Part shown: positions 1 to 7,891 of the stretch, piece by piece | Layout of the letters: each line of letters starts with the position of its first letter | How positions within the stretch are numbered: the first letter of the stretch is position 1 | Origin: JAZSMJ01 sp045535815 | Lineage (GTDB): Bacteria; Bacillota; Clostridia; Oscillospirales; CAG-272 | Length of the DNA stretch: 29,901 nucleotides | Assembly: GCA_045535815.1 (NCBI GenBank) | Contig: JAZSMJ010000081.1 | Location: 1-29,901 of the forward strand | Reading direction: 5' to 3' | The notes under the pieces: generated by a model | The model's database searches: none | Told to the model about the DNA's origin: nothing | The model's input: the letters and a program-made list of their open reading frames with translations, nothing else | Program-made: the position numbers and the translations under genes

Positions 1-369
1 GTCGCGATCAACTTGCCATTCTCCTTTTTCCGCATCAAAATCAATTTGTTCAAAATCTGGGAAAAGATATAAGGTGTCGTTAAAAATAAAATATTCAAAT
101 CCGTTTGATTCTTGCTTGATATATTGCATCGGAAGATTACGTTGAATGGCAGAATTGTAAAAACGGTACTCGGGTGAATACAGCGAGTCTATCATAAATT
201 TTTGCTTAAAATCCAAATAATACCGAGATTTTTTATATTCTTTTTTGTTTTTCGGTATTTGAACAAGAGCACAAATTCTCGCAGAGATCAGACATATAAG
301 AATCAACGGAGATAATAGAACAACCAATACACCAATCAATAGTTTTTGATACCATTTCATTTTATTCAT
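1..369 (-). CDS. Partial membrane-anchored hypothetical protein (C-terminus beyond the window)
   Basis: Reading leftwards from an ATG at 369, the frame stays open for 123 codons to the window edge, so the C-terminus is missing. The start is well supported: AAAGGAGGG lies just upstream on the minus strand (about 376-384). The protein begins MNKMKWYQKLLIGVLVVLLS, a short basic stretch followed by one hydrophobic segment (about residues 7-34), then a soluble part rich in Lys, Tyr, Phe and Asn. This suggests a single-pass inner-membrane protein facing outwards. I recognise no family. It is AT-rich and lies directly downstream of a tRNA-Ser gene, a common address for inserted elements. That origin is inference only. 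Confidence 0.7.
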   Translation of the reverse strand, partial: MNKMKWYQKLLIGVLVVLLSPLILICLISARICALVQIPKNKKEYKKSRYYLDFKQKFMIDSLYSPEYRFYNSAIQRNLPMQYIKQESNGFEYFIFNDTLYLFPDFEQIDFDAEKGEWQVDRD

Positions 370-400
370 CAGAAAACCCTCCTTTCGGTTGTATGAAAAA

Positions 401-426
401 GCCGCAGAACACCTATGTCCTGCGGC
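401..426 (-). terminator. Hairpin and T-run after tRNA-Ser
   Basis: GCCGCAG (401-407) pairs with CTGCGGC (420-426) across a 12-nt loop. In the minus direction the stem is followed by five T (400-396), so it fits the tRNA's intrinsic terminator. A second compact hairpin, GCGGCA/TGCCGC, lies at 435-448 between it and the tRNA. Only about 26 nt separate the T-run from the next minus-strand start codon (369), which leaves little room for a separate promoter. Confidence 0.6.
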
Positions 427-451
427 TTCTTTTCGCGGCAGATGCCGCATT

Positions 452-540
452 TGGCGGAGAGAGTGGGATTCGAACCCACGTGTGCTTGCGCACAAACTGA
501 TTTCGAGTCAGCCCCGTTATGACCACTTCGATATCTCTCC
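452..540 (-). tRNA. tRNA-Ser (anticodon CGA)
   Basis: On the minus strand this folds as a class II tRNA. The 7-bp acceptor is GGAGAGA/TCTCTCC, with discriminator G and encoded CCA (452-454). There is a D arm, an anticodon stem GCTGA/TCAGT around loop CTCGAAA (anticodon CGA, reading UCG), a long variable arm TGTGC-GCAA-GCACA and a T arm GTGGG-TTCGAAT-CCCAC. The long variable arm and the anticodon both indicate serine. The 5' end is at 540. Confidence 0.96.
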
Positions 541-662
541 GTATTAAATTGTGTGATTGTGTGTTGTAGAAGGTCGTCCCTTACGGGACGAAGATTTCGA
601 GTCATCTGAGTTGCAAGCAACTCCTGTTATGACCGCTTCGATATCTCTCCGTATTAAGTTGT
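516..662. repeat. 37-nt imperfect direct repeat from the tRNA-Ser 5' ends
   Basis: Positions 516-552 and 626-662 match at 35 of 37 bases by eye. Both contain the 5' half of a tRNA-Ser (minus strand) plus its upstream flank GTATTAA. A second shared 12-mer, GATTTCGAGTCA (499-510 and 593-604), covers the anticodon loop. This indicates a tandem duplication of the tRNA-Ser region, with later damage to the promoter-proximal copy. Confidence 0.7.
570..650 (-). pseudogene. Broken tRNA-Ser(CGA)-like copy
   Basis: The minus-strand 5' end at 650 repeats the neighbouring tRNA-Ser almost exactly: acceptor 5' strand GGAGAGA, then the first half of the D arm. A 7-bp inverted repeat, GAGTTGC-AA-GCAACTC (608-623), then interrupts the D-arm region. 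The anticodon arm is recognisable with loop CTCGAAA, but its stem carries a T:T mismatch. A long variable-type stem, TCGTCCC/GGGACGA (574-591), follows. The T arm and the acceptor 3' strand are absent, so it should not be a working tRNA. It lies between the minus-strand promoter and the intact tRNA and is probably co-transcribed and processed away. Confidence 0.65.
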
Positions 663-682
663 ATATCTCTTACAACTTCCTA

Positions 683-711
683 ATTATAGCATAGTTTTTT
701 TCATTTATCAA
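683..711 (-). promoter_or_regulatory. SigA-type promoter for the tRNA-Ser transcript
   Basis: On the minus strand: TTGATA (711-706), a 17-nt spacer, TATAAT (688-683). The expected start near 676 precedes a hairpin AAGTTGTA/TACAACTT (656-678) and the broken tRNA copy, so both tRNA-like units should be on one transcript. Confidence 0.6.
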
Positions 712-784
712 GTGTTATTTTTATCTTGGGTGAAATTTTTTTGGCTGAAATATAGATCATAGCTTTTATGTTAACAAAATATAG

Positions 785-813
785 TTGAAATCGGCGGGCG
801 GTGATAGTATAAT
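785..813 (+). promoter_or_regulatory. SigA-type promoter of the lipoprotein / cysteine desulfurase / nnr operon
   Basis: TTGAAA (785-790), exactly 17 nt, TATAAT (808-813). Transcription should start near 820, about 25 nt before the lipoprotein ATG. It is divergent from the tRNA promoter, with about 75 AT-rich bases between them. Confidence 0.75.
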
Positions 814-844
814 AAAGTAAAAAAATGCAGGATAGGTGACAAAA

Positions 845-1393
845 ATGAGATCAAAAAGAAATATAATTGCTTTGATTGCACTTTCGCTTTGTGCGGTCAT
901 TCTTTTAAGTGCTTGCTCCGGCAATGCGGACGTTTCTGCTCCCAACGGAATGAAGCTTTTATCAAACGATATAGTTGACTATTACCTCTATATCCCCGAA
1001 AGCTGGGAGGGAGATATGTCGACGGGTATGGTAAGCGCATACAGCACTTACGATAATTCCAATATTTCTATGATGGCATTTGCTCTTGGCGACAAATACG
1101 ATTACAGCACTACCGTTGCTCAGTTCGTTGAGAAGAACAGGGAAGACCTTGAGAATACTTACTCCGATATTGAATATATAACCGAGCCCTCAAACGTAGA
1201 GCTTGACGGTTATGCGGCGATAAAGATGGTATACACAGCTACCGTTACCGGCACATCATATCAGTTTATGCAGTTGTGCACGGTTGCCAATGCAACGGTA
1301 TACGTGTTTACCTATACTGCGCTTCCCGATGTGTTTGAAAATCATACCGACGAAGTTCAGTCCATGATTGACAACTTCAGCTTTAATTTCTGA
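845..1393 (+). CDS. Small lipoprotein with a PsbP/DcrB-like domain
   Basis: The N-terminus is a clear type II signal peptide: MRSKRN, a hydrophobic core and lipobox LSAC, with Cys about residue 24 the predicted lipidated residue. About 155 residues follow and look like the PsbP/DcrB/Mog1-type fold: alternating strands, a 'YIPESWEG' opening, and a final helix-strand 'EVQSMIDNFSF' typical of such domains. The fold call is by pattern only. I chose ATG 845 over an in-frame GTG at 836, because GGTGA (835-839) is itself a good ribosome binding site for 845. It is first in an operon; the next gene starts 4 nt after its stop. The function is unknown. It is anchored on the outer face of the membrane. 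Confidence 0.8.
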   Translation: MRSKRNIIALIALSLCAVILLSACSGNADVSAPNGMKLLSNDIVDYYLYIPESWEGDMSTGMVSAYSTYDNSNISMMAFALGDKYDYSTTVAQFVEKNREDLENTYSDIEYITEPSNVELDGYAAIKMVYTATVTGTSYQFMQLCTVANATVYVFTYTALPDVFENHTDEVQSMIDNFSFNF

Positions 1394-1397
1394 TAAT

Positions 1398-2546
1398 ATG
1401 AATAAAATTTACCTTGACAACAGCGCTACAACGCCCATATCATCCGCTGTCAGCAACAGGATGAAGTTTATTATCGACAGCGTTTACGGAAACCCTTCCT
1501 CTATGCACGCACTCGGACTTGAGGCAGAGCATATAGTAAACGAAGCAAGGGAGAATATTCTTTCTTCTCTCGGTGTGCGTGATATGTCGAGCAAGACGGT
1601 CATCTTTACCGGAAGCGGTACCGAGGCAGACAATCTTGCTCTTGCAGGTGTATGCAGTGCAAAGGAAAGACCGCAGAACAAAAGAATAGTTATAACCGAC
1701 AGCGAGCATTCGGCTATATCGGAAACGGCGATAGCGCTTGAAAAAAGAGGCATTGAGGTTGTCAGACTTTCTACCAGAAACGGCGTTATTGATCCCGATG
1801 AGGTAAGAAACAGCGTAACTAAAAATACCGTGCTTATATCCGTTATGCTTGTAAATAACGAGACCGGCGCTGTTTACGATATTGCCTCTGCTTTCAGGAT
1901 AGCAAAGAGCATCAATCCCGATATAGTTACCCATACGGATGCGGTGCAGGGTTATCTTAAGATACCGTTCAATATGCAGAGAAGCGGATCCGATATGGTT
2001 ACTCTCAGCGCTCATAAGGTACACGGACCCAAGGGCGTCGGCGCTTTGGTCATAGATAACAGTATAGTTAAAACAAAAAAGCTCGTTCCGATAATTTACG
2101 GAGGCGGTCAGGAGAGAGGCTACCGTTCGGGAACGGAGAACGTTATCGGAATAGCAGGCTTCGGTGAGACATCAAAATGCCGTATGGATGCCGATAGGGT
2201 TAAGAAAATAAAGGATCATCTGATAGAAGGTCTTGACGGTCTTGTGCGGATAAATATGCCTAAAGGTGAGGCTGCTCCGCATATTCTGAATCTTACCGTT
2301 GATGGCATCAAAAGCGAGACCATGCTTCATTTTCTGTCTTCCAAGGGGATATACGTGTCAAGCGGTTCTGCTTGCTCTTCGCATAATACCCACGTCAGCC
2401 CAACGCTTATAGCCTTTGGACTTAGTGAAAGGGAGGCGGATTCATCGCTTCGCATAAGCCTTGACGATTGCATTACCGAAGGTGATGCAGATGCGTGCAT
2501 AGAGGCATTTAAAGAGGGGATCTCAAAGCTTCAGAAAACGAAATAA
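1398..2546 (+). CDS. Cysteine desulfurase (NifS/IscS family)
   Basis: A PLP enzyme that takes sulfur from L-cysteine as an enzyme persulfide for Fe-S clusters or tRNA thiolation. The start MNKIYLDNSATTP is the classic family N-terminus. The PLP lysine is K207 in SAHKVHGPKG, and the catalytic cysteine is C326 in SSGSACSS. The length (382 aa) is normal. An upstream in-frame TTG at 1368 would run back into the lipoprotein gene and is not needed. No Shine-Dalgarno sequence is visible at ATG 1398, so translation is probably coupled to the preceding stop 4 nt upstream. No iscU or thiI lies next to it, so the acceptor cannot be named. Confidence 0.93.
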   Translation: MNKIYLDNSATTPISSAVSNRMKFIIDSVYGNPSSMHALGLEAEHIVNEARENILSSLGVRDMSSKTVIFTGSGTEADNLALAGVCSAKERPQNKRIVITDSEHSAISETAIALEKRGIEVVRLSTRNGVIDPDEVRNSVTKNTVLISVMLVNNETGAVYDIASAFRIAKSINPDIVTHTDAVQGYLKIPFNMQRSGSDMVTLSAHKVHGPKGVGALVIDNSIVKTKKLVPIIYGGGQERGYRSGTENVIGIAGFGETSKCRMDADRVKKIKDHLIEGLDGLVRINMPKGEAAPHILNLTVDGIKSETMLHFLSSKGIYVSSGSACSSHNTHVSPTLIAFGLSEREADSSLRISLDDCITEGDADACIEAFKEGISKLQKTK

Positions 2547-2564
2547 GCCAAAGAGGAAATTTTT

Positions 2565-4049
2565 ATGGAAAGATTGGTAAACTCCTTTGAAATGAAAGAA
2601 ATAGAGGCTCTTATCTGCCAAAACGAGGGCATTGACGAGCACGAACTTACTACAAGAGCCGCAGCTGCGGCTTTTGACGTTATTTGCTCGGATTCATTCG
2701 ATACCTCACGCATTCTTATAGTGTGCGGCAGCGGAAACAACGGCGGTGACGGGCTTGCTCTTGCGGCTATGCTTTACAGATGCGGATACGACGTTCGTGT
2801 ATACTGTTGCGCTAAGGGAAAGAGAAGTGCTGAAAACGATGCTCGGTACAGGGAATGCGCAGGCATAGGAGTCAGATTTATATACGAGCTCAGCAATGCG
2901 ATATACAGACCGACTGTATTGGTAGACGCTCTTTTCGGAACGGGTCTTTCCAGAAACGTTGAGGGAGAATATGCCGATATTATTACGTATATAAACTCGT
3001 GCGGTGCAAAAATACTCTCGCTTGATATTCCGTCGGGGATTTCGGCAGACAGCGGTGCTATGCTCGGCGTGGCGGTTTGCGCTGATGCAACCGTTGCTTT
3101 CGGTGCTTTAAAGATAGGTCATATTTTATACCCCGGGACTGAATATGCGGGCGCTCTCACGGTTGCAGATATCGGAAGCTTTTTCAAAAGGGCTGAGCTC
3201 AGACTTGTTGAAAAGAAGGATATTTCCGAGATCCCGGGAAGGCGGGCATATTCCAACAAAGGCACGTACGGTAAGGTTTTCATTATAGCCGGTGGGGTTA
3301 ATATGGCAGGTGCGGCCTACCTTTCTGCACTTGCGGCATACAGAAGCGGAGCAGGTCTTGTGAAGGTATGCACCGTAGAGGAAAACAGAAGTATTATTCA
3401 GACTCTTATTCCCGAAGCGGTGCTGATGACTTACGATAAAAATGCTCCCGATATATACGGCATTATTCAGGAGATGAACGGCTGTGACGTCTGCGTTATA
3501 GGACCGGGTATTGGAAGGTCTGCGATCAGCGCAAGGATAGTTGCATCGGTGCTTTCTTCATCAAAGGTTCCGCTTATAATAGATGCGGATGCGCTCAATA
3601 TTATATCTGACTCTCCCGATATGCTGCGTTATATAAAATGCGATGCAATCGTGACACCGCATATAGGAGAGATGTCAAGACTTTGCAAGGCTGAAAGGTC
3701 CGATATCGCATCTGATATTATTGAATATTCAAAGCGGTTTGCAAAAGAGCACGGCGTTTGTTGCGTATTAAAGGACGCAAGAACTATAACGGCACTTTTG
3801 TGCGGTGAGGTTTTCGTTAATTCCACGGGAAACAACGGAATGGCAACTGCAGGCTCGGGTGACGTGCTTACCGGAATTATTGCGGCTCTCATAGCGCAGG
3901 GAGCGGATATATCAAAAGCGGCGTATCTTGGCGTTTGTATTCACGGAGCGGCAGGGGATGCCGCTATGGCCGATAAGGGTGAATACGGAATGATGGCAAG
4001 TGACATAGCTTCAAATATACCTACGGTATTAAAAAATATAAATGAATGA
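2565..4049 (+). CDS. nnr: Bifunctional NAD(P)HX epimerase / ADP-dependent NAD(P)HX dehydratase
   Basis: Repairs hydrated NADH/NADPH. The N-terminal YjeF domain epimerises R- and S-NAD(P)HX, and the C-terminal ribokinase-like domain dehydrates S-NAD(P)HX using ADP. Visible marks are the N-domain motif GSGNNGGDG (about residues 55-63) with VDALFGTGLS and DIPSG, then the C-domain start IIAGGVNMAGAAYLSA, DADALN, and the nucleotide and catalytic loop NNGMATAGSGDVLTG near residue 425. The full fused length (494 aa) is typical. The start at 2565 follows AAGAGG. It is last in the lipoprotein/desulfurase operon, 18 nt after the desulfurase stop. Its stop codon lies inside the terminator stem. Confidence 0.95.
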   Translation: MERLVNSFEMKEIEALICQNEGIDEHELTTRAAAAAFDVICSDSFDTSRILIVCGSGNNGGDGLALAAMLYRCGYDVRVYCCAKGKRSAENDARYRECAGIGVRFIYELSNAIYRPTVLVDALFGTGLSRNVEGEYADIITYINSCGAKILSLDIPSGISADSGAMLGVAVCADATVAFGALKIGHILYPGTEYAGALTVADIGSFFKRAELRLVEKKDISEIPGRRAYSNKGTYGKVFIIAGGVNMAGAAYLSALAAYRSGAGLVKVCTVEENRSIIQTLIPEAVLMTYDKNAPDIYGIIQEMNGCDVCVIGPGIGRSAISARIVASVLSSSKVPLIIDADALNIISDSPDMLRYIKCDAIVTPHIGEMSRLCKAERSDIASDIIEYSKRFAKEHGVCCVLKDARTITALLCGEVFVNSTGNNGMATAGSGDVLTGIIAALIAQGADISKAAYLGVCIHGAAGDAAMADKGEYGMMASDIASNIPTVLKNINE

Positions 4050-4080
4050 GCAGATCTGTAAACAGACCTGCTCATTCATT
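4041..4080. terminator. Bidirectional terminator between nnr and the SLH gene
   Basis: AATGAATGAGCAG (4041-4053) pairs with CTGCTCATTCATT (4068-4080); an inner TCTG/CAGA stem closes a 4-nt loop. T-rich tracts follow in both directions: TTTTATTTATTT on plus and TTTTTT on minus. The left arm contains the nnr stop codon, and the right arm abuts the stop of the opposing gene at 4081. Confidence 0.85.
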
Positions 4081-5373
4081 TTATTTATTTATATCCATGA
4101 GAATGCAGAGTATCTGTGCCGTTTGCGCTCTTGAAACCGTAGCATAGGGCGATATATATCCTTCACCCATACCGCAGAGTATTCCTGCACTGTTCATAGT
4201 GTAAATTGCGTTTTCAGCCCAGGACGGTATATGCGTTTCATCCTTGAATACGGGTCTGAATACGGTCTCCTCTATATCAAGCATATTGTTCAGTATAACT
4301 GCCGCCTCTGCTCTCGTTATATTTGAGCTCGGATAAAGGAAAACTCCCTCTTCCGTAGGTACACCGTTTATTATATTAAGCTCACTTGCAAGGGCAACGC
4401 AGCTTTTGTATTCGTCGGGGATGAGATAGTCGTCTGCAAATCCTGTATTGATAACGCTGATATTATCTGTCTGATAGCCTGCAGCCTTCATTGCAAGGGC
4501 GAGAAATTCCGCACGTGAGACCTCGCTGTTGGGCGAAAATACGTATTTTGTTCCTTCGTAGCTACCGCTCATAAGTCCCATTTCAGTTGCCCGAATAGCA
4601 CAGCTGTAAGCCCAGCTTCCGTCCATATCGTCAAATGTATGGCCTGCAGTATTGGCGTTTACGGTAATTGAAACGCTGACGTTTTCAGACGTATTTCCGT
4701 ATTTATCGAATGCATTGTATACAAAGCTGTCTTGGCCGACGTAATCGTCAAGCGGTGTGTAAATATAGCTTCCGGCAGACTTATCTGTAAGCTCAAGCTT
4801 TCCGTTTTTGGGATTTGAGACTATCTGATAGGTGAGCTGATCGTTTTCGGGGTCAGAGACCTTTAACGTGCCGTAGTACGGAACGCCCGAATATGTAGTA
4901 ACGTCGGTATAGACCCTTCCGGTATACGTGGTCACGGGAGCGGCGTTTTCGCCGTCTATAACGTAAAGCGAGCATACTAAAGACCTGCTTCCGTTTTTAA
5001 GATTAGCCGTATATGAAAATGATGCTTCGGCTGTATCAGACAGCGGTACGAATCTCAGCATATCGAGATTTGACGAGGATACGGTCTGATTCTTCATTAC
5101 CTCGACGTTGCCGAGAAACAAAACTCCGCTCGAAGTGGAGGGCAGACTGTTTATGGTGATGCTGTCTATCTCGCTTATACCAACTGCATCCTCAAAATCC
5201 GAGGCGTCAAAATATATACCGTCGCTTGATGACGAGGTCATTATCATAGTAAGCTCTTTTTCAAGGATATCAAATGCCGGGGATATCTTGGTAGAATACG
5301 ATGCGAACGAAAAGATCAGCATAAATGCAGACAGCATGGCAGATGTGATAATCAAAATTATACGGCGTTTCAT
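4081..5373 (-). CDS. S-layer homology (SLH) domain surface protein with cadherin-like Ig module
   Basis: A predicted exported, wall-bound protein of 430 aa. The order is: Sec signal peptide (MKRRIILIITSAMLSAFMLI...), an unassigned N-terminal region to about residue 160, then a bacterial cadherin-like/Tandem-95 Ig domain (about 165-245, with VSDPENDQLTYQI and YTPLDDYVGQDSFVYNAFD). Three SLH repeats fill the C-terminus, each with an RAE/RAQ signature (VSRAE, ITRAE, VSRAQ). SLH domains normally bind pyruvylated secondary wall polymers. I chose ATG 5373 because GGAGG sits 5-9 nt upstream of it. A TTG 12 nt further upstream overlaps that site. It stands alone, convergent with nnr and divergent from the wal operon. 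Its partner or ligand is unknown. Confidence 0.88.
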   Translation of the reverse strand: MKRRIILIITSAMLSAFMLIFSFASYSTKISPAFDILEKELTMIMTSSSSDGIYFDASDFEDAVGISEIDSITINSLPSTSSGVLFLGNVEVMKNQTVSSSNLDMLRFVPLSDTAEASFSYTANLKNGSRSLVCSLYVIDGENAAPVTTYTGRVYTDVTTYSGVPYYGTLKVSDPENDQLTYQIVSNPKNGKLELTDKSAGSYIYTPLDDYVGQDSFVYNAFDKYGNTSENVSVSITVNANTAGHTFDDMDGSWAYSCAIRATEMGLMSGSYEGTKYVFSPNSEVSRAEFLALAMKAAGYQTDNISVINTGFADDYLIPDEYKSCVALASELNIINGVPTEEGVFLYPSSNITRAEAAVILNNMLDIEETVFRPVFKDETHIPSWAENAIYTMNSAGILCGMGEGYISPYATVSRAQTAQILCILMDINK

Positions 5374-5477
5374 ATAGTCCTCCAATTATTTTAAATCAAT
5401 AAAACAGTTCCTTAAGCATTATATTGGGGTATAGCGGTTATTATGTTGATATATTTAATAAATTTACATTAAAATGA

Positions 5478-5506
5478 TTGAAATTATCGGCATTTTGAGG
5501 TATAAT
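5478..5506 (+). promoter_or_regulatory. SigA-type promoter of the wal operon
   Basis: TTGAAA (5478-5483), 17 nt, TATAAT (5501-5506), about 50 nt before the DUF3810 start. No other convincing promoter is visible until the one before murA, so this probably drives six genes. On the minus strand a TATAAT (5423-5418) could serve the SLH gene but lacks a clear -35. Confidence 0.75.
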
Positions 5507-5555
5507 TAAACAGAATATATATTTTTGAGCTTGTGTTTTTGTACGGAGAGAAAAA

Positions 5556-6713
5556 ATGGATCTTTGTGGGATAAAGAACAAAGAAAATATATGCAAAAGA
5601 ATAGCAAAAAAGCTTGTATGCGCATTTAAGCGTATTCCCGTCTATTTTTACGTTATTCTTGCGCTTACGGCAGTTTGTGCGATAATAGAGCTTTTATGCT
5701 CAAAAAGCGTTGCGGTTGCCGATTGGATAAATTATAACGTATCCTCCGTTTTCAGATTTGTTCTTGCAACGATCAGCGGTATCGTTCCGTTTTCGATTGC
5801 CGAAACGCTTATAATATCTATTCCGATCTTATTGCTCTTTGCTATAATATATATTATCGTTCTTGCGGTAAAATGCAAAAAAGATAAAATGAAATCGCTT
5901 TTTTTCAAGCTTTTGTCTGCTCTTCTTATGATGTACGTATTATTTACGCTGACGCTTGGGATAGGATACGATGCATCAGGTGTTGAGAGCATAATAGGGG
6001 TAGAAAAAAAGGATGTTACCGCAACCGAGCTTTTTCAAACAGCAAAGATACTTGCGGAAAAGGCAAGTGAGTGCTCGAAAAACGTAAGATACGGAAGCAA
6101 CGGAGCATCCGTTATGCCGTACAGCCTTTCACATCTCAACGATAAGCTGAACGATGCTTATAAAAGCGTTTCTGAAAGCTACGGTGGGATAAGACATTTT
6201 TATTCAAACGTTAAGCCGGTAGCGCTCAGCAAGGCTATGTCGTACACTCACGTCACCGGTGTGTATACCTTTTTTACCGGTGAAGCAAATTTAAATATTG
6301 CATTCCCCGATTATTCGGCAGTATACACTCAGGCTCACGAGATGTCGCATCAGAGGGGATTTGCAAAAGAGGACGAATGTAATTTTATGGCGTTCATCGT
6401 ATGCACGGCAAGTGACGATGAGTATATTCAATACTGCGGATACGTAAATCTTCTTGAGTACGTCATATCAGCGCTGTACAAGGCGGATGAAAGACTGTAC
6501 CGGGAGCTTTGGTGGTATATAAATGACGACGTTACGGGAGAGTATCTCGCATATAACTCGTTTTATTCGGATTATCAGGAATCCACCGTTTCAAAGGTAA
6601 GCACCTCGATCAATGACGGATATTTGAAAAGTCAGGGAGAAGAGGACGGTGCAAAAAGCTACGGCAGGGTAGTTGATCTTGCTGTCGCATATCTTTTGTA
6701 CGGTGATAATTAA
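5556..6713 (+). CDS. DUF3810 family membrane protein, zinc metallopeptidase-like
   Basis: Three predicted transmembrane segments (about residues 28-52, 62-107 in two parts, and 118-140) are followed by an extracellular domain. That domain holds a zincin motif HEMSHQRGF (H261, E262, H265), and E272 or E274 is a candidate third ligand. This arrangement matches the DUF3810 family, whose activity is not established as far as I know. The start at 5556 follows GGAGAG. It is the first gene of the operon that carries WalRK. A membrane protease-like protein upstream of a cell-wall sensor kinase could act on an extracytoplasmic protein or signal, but that role is inference. Confidence 0.85.
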   Translation: MDLCGIKNKENICKRIAKKLVCAFKRIPVYFYVILALTAVCAIIELLCSKSVAVADWINYNVSSVFRFVLATISGIVPFSIAETLIISIPILLLFAIIYIIVLAVKCKKDKMKSLFFKLLSALLMMYVLFTLTLGIGYDASGVESIIGVEKKDVTATELFQTAKILAEKASECSKNVRYGSNGASVMPYSLSHLNDKLNDAYKSVSESYGGIRHFYSNVKPVALSKAMSYTHVTGVYTFFTGEANLNIAFPDYSAVYTQAHEMSHQRGFAKEDECNFMAFIVCTASDDEYIQYCGYVNLLEYVISALYKADERLYRELWWYINDDVTGEYLAYNSFYSDYQESTVSKVSTSINDGYLKSQGEEDGAKSYGRVVDLAVAYLLYGDN

Positions 6714-6725
6714 AAGGACGAATGG

Positions 6726-7859
6726 GTGATAATTATCAAAAGATCAACTGTATATATAAAAAAGACAGCAATGCTGATGCTGTCACTTGTGCTGGTTTCA
6801 GGAATGCTTTTTTCAATCCCGGCTATGGGAGATGAGCTGAGCTATTCGATGTTTGTAAACGATGAGCCCTGGTACAGCGAATCTCAGTATCCTACGGAAA
6901 CCATTTTTAATCTTCCGTACCTTCCTATCAGTATGTTTTCAAAGCTTGAGGGCATAACGGTAAGCGAAAACAAAAATCTCAATAACATTATGATATCTGA
7001 TGCCAACGGAAGATACGTTACATTTGATACGGAGTCGTTTTTTGCATACTGCTCTGACGGCAGTCAGGTCTACGTTATGACTTATACGCTTTTCGGAGGC
7101 GAGCTTTACGTGCCTGCAGAATTCGTTTGCGAATACTTTGGCTTTGCTCTGGAGCGCACGCAGGACAGCTCAGTCATACGCATAAGCAATGCGGAAAGCA
7201 CTGTACCGTTTGAAGATTTGATTGCTGAATATACGATAGAAACGGATAGCTCATCGGAAACTCTCGATCCCGATACCGAGAGCGACAGTACATATTTTGA
7301 AGATAGGGCAAACGTTTATCTTCTTTTTGAAAATGCGCCCACGGATAATACCGACGCTATACTTGATATTCTTGATGAATACAGTGCAAAGGCAACTTTT
7401 TTTATGACTCGGGAGGATATGTCACAATATCCCGATACTGTCATAAGGATAGCTGCATCGGGACACTCGATAGGGGCTTATATCGAGGAATACGATGCAG
7501 AGTCGATATCCGAGGAGATAACGCAGACGAATTCTCTTTTGAGGGAGCTTACCCGTCAGAAGACAAGGCTGATACGTATAGGTGATAAGGATTACGTTTC
7601 GGCTGAGCTCGGAGATGAGATAGGCGGAGTGTACAAGGGAGTATATTACCTGTGCTCAGAGAATTTTGATATATCGGACTATCCCGATATGACTCCGTCT
7701 CAGATAAGCGGTAAGATGATAGAGGCTCTGTCGGGAGCTGAAAATACGACGGTATGCTTTTCTTCTGATGCCAAAAGTATTTCGGTGCTTGAGGAATTGC
7801 TGTTCTATACCGGTGATACGAAAACGGGCAAATACAATATGATGACCGTTACAGAATGA
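6726..7859 (+). CDS. Secreted protein with stalk-like N-domain and degenerate polysaccharide-deacetylase domain
   Basis: 377 aa with a signal peptide. Residues about 45-155 resemble copper-amine-oxidase-N 'stalk' domains (LPYLPISMF..., LYVPAEFVCEYFGF). Residues about 196-375 follow the NodB polysaccharide-deacetylase layout: VYLLFENAP where active enzymes have TFDDGP, then DAILDILDEYSAKATFFM, and HSIGAYIEEY where active enzymes have GNHTYSH. The two Asp of the first motif and both His of the second are lost (E202, N203; Y252, Y256), so metal-dependent deacetylation is unlikely. The start is GTG 6726, after AAAGGA. It may bind glycan or act as a scaffold near WalK, which is inference. It lies 12 nt after the DUF3810 gene and 32 nt before walR. 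Confidence 0.75.
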   Translation: MIIIKRSTVYIKKTAMLMLSLVLVSGMLFSIPAMGDELSYSMFVNDEPWYSESQYPTETIFNLPYLPISMFSKLEGITVSENKNLNNIMISDANGRYVTFDTESFFAYCSDGSQVYVMTYTLFGGELYVPAEFVCEYFGFALERTQDSSVIRISNAESTVPFEDLIAEYTIETDSSSETLDPDTESDSTYFEDRANVYLLFENAPTDNTDAILDILDEYSAKATFFMTREDMSQYPDTVIRIAASGHSIGAYIEEYDAESISEEITQTNSLLRELTRQKTRLIRIGDKDYVSAELGDEIGGVYKGVYYLCSENFDISDYPDMTPSQISGKMIEALSGAENTTVCFSSDAKSISVLEELLFYTGDTKTGKYNMMTVTE

Positions 7860-7891
7860 TTTTCATATATAAAACGGCGTGAGGTGTTAAA

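Noticed and set aside
369..620. An 83-codon minus-strand frame across the tRNA
   Set aside because: Its middle is a translation of the tRNA-Ser itself (SVCAQAHVGSNPTLSA-like), a well-known artefact.
1368..1397. An upstream TTG start for the cysteine desulfurase
   Set aside because: The ten extra residues are read out of the end of the lipoprotein gene and precede the canonical MNKIYLDNSATTP start.
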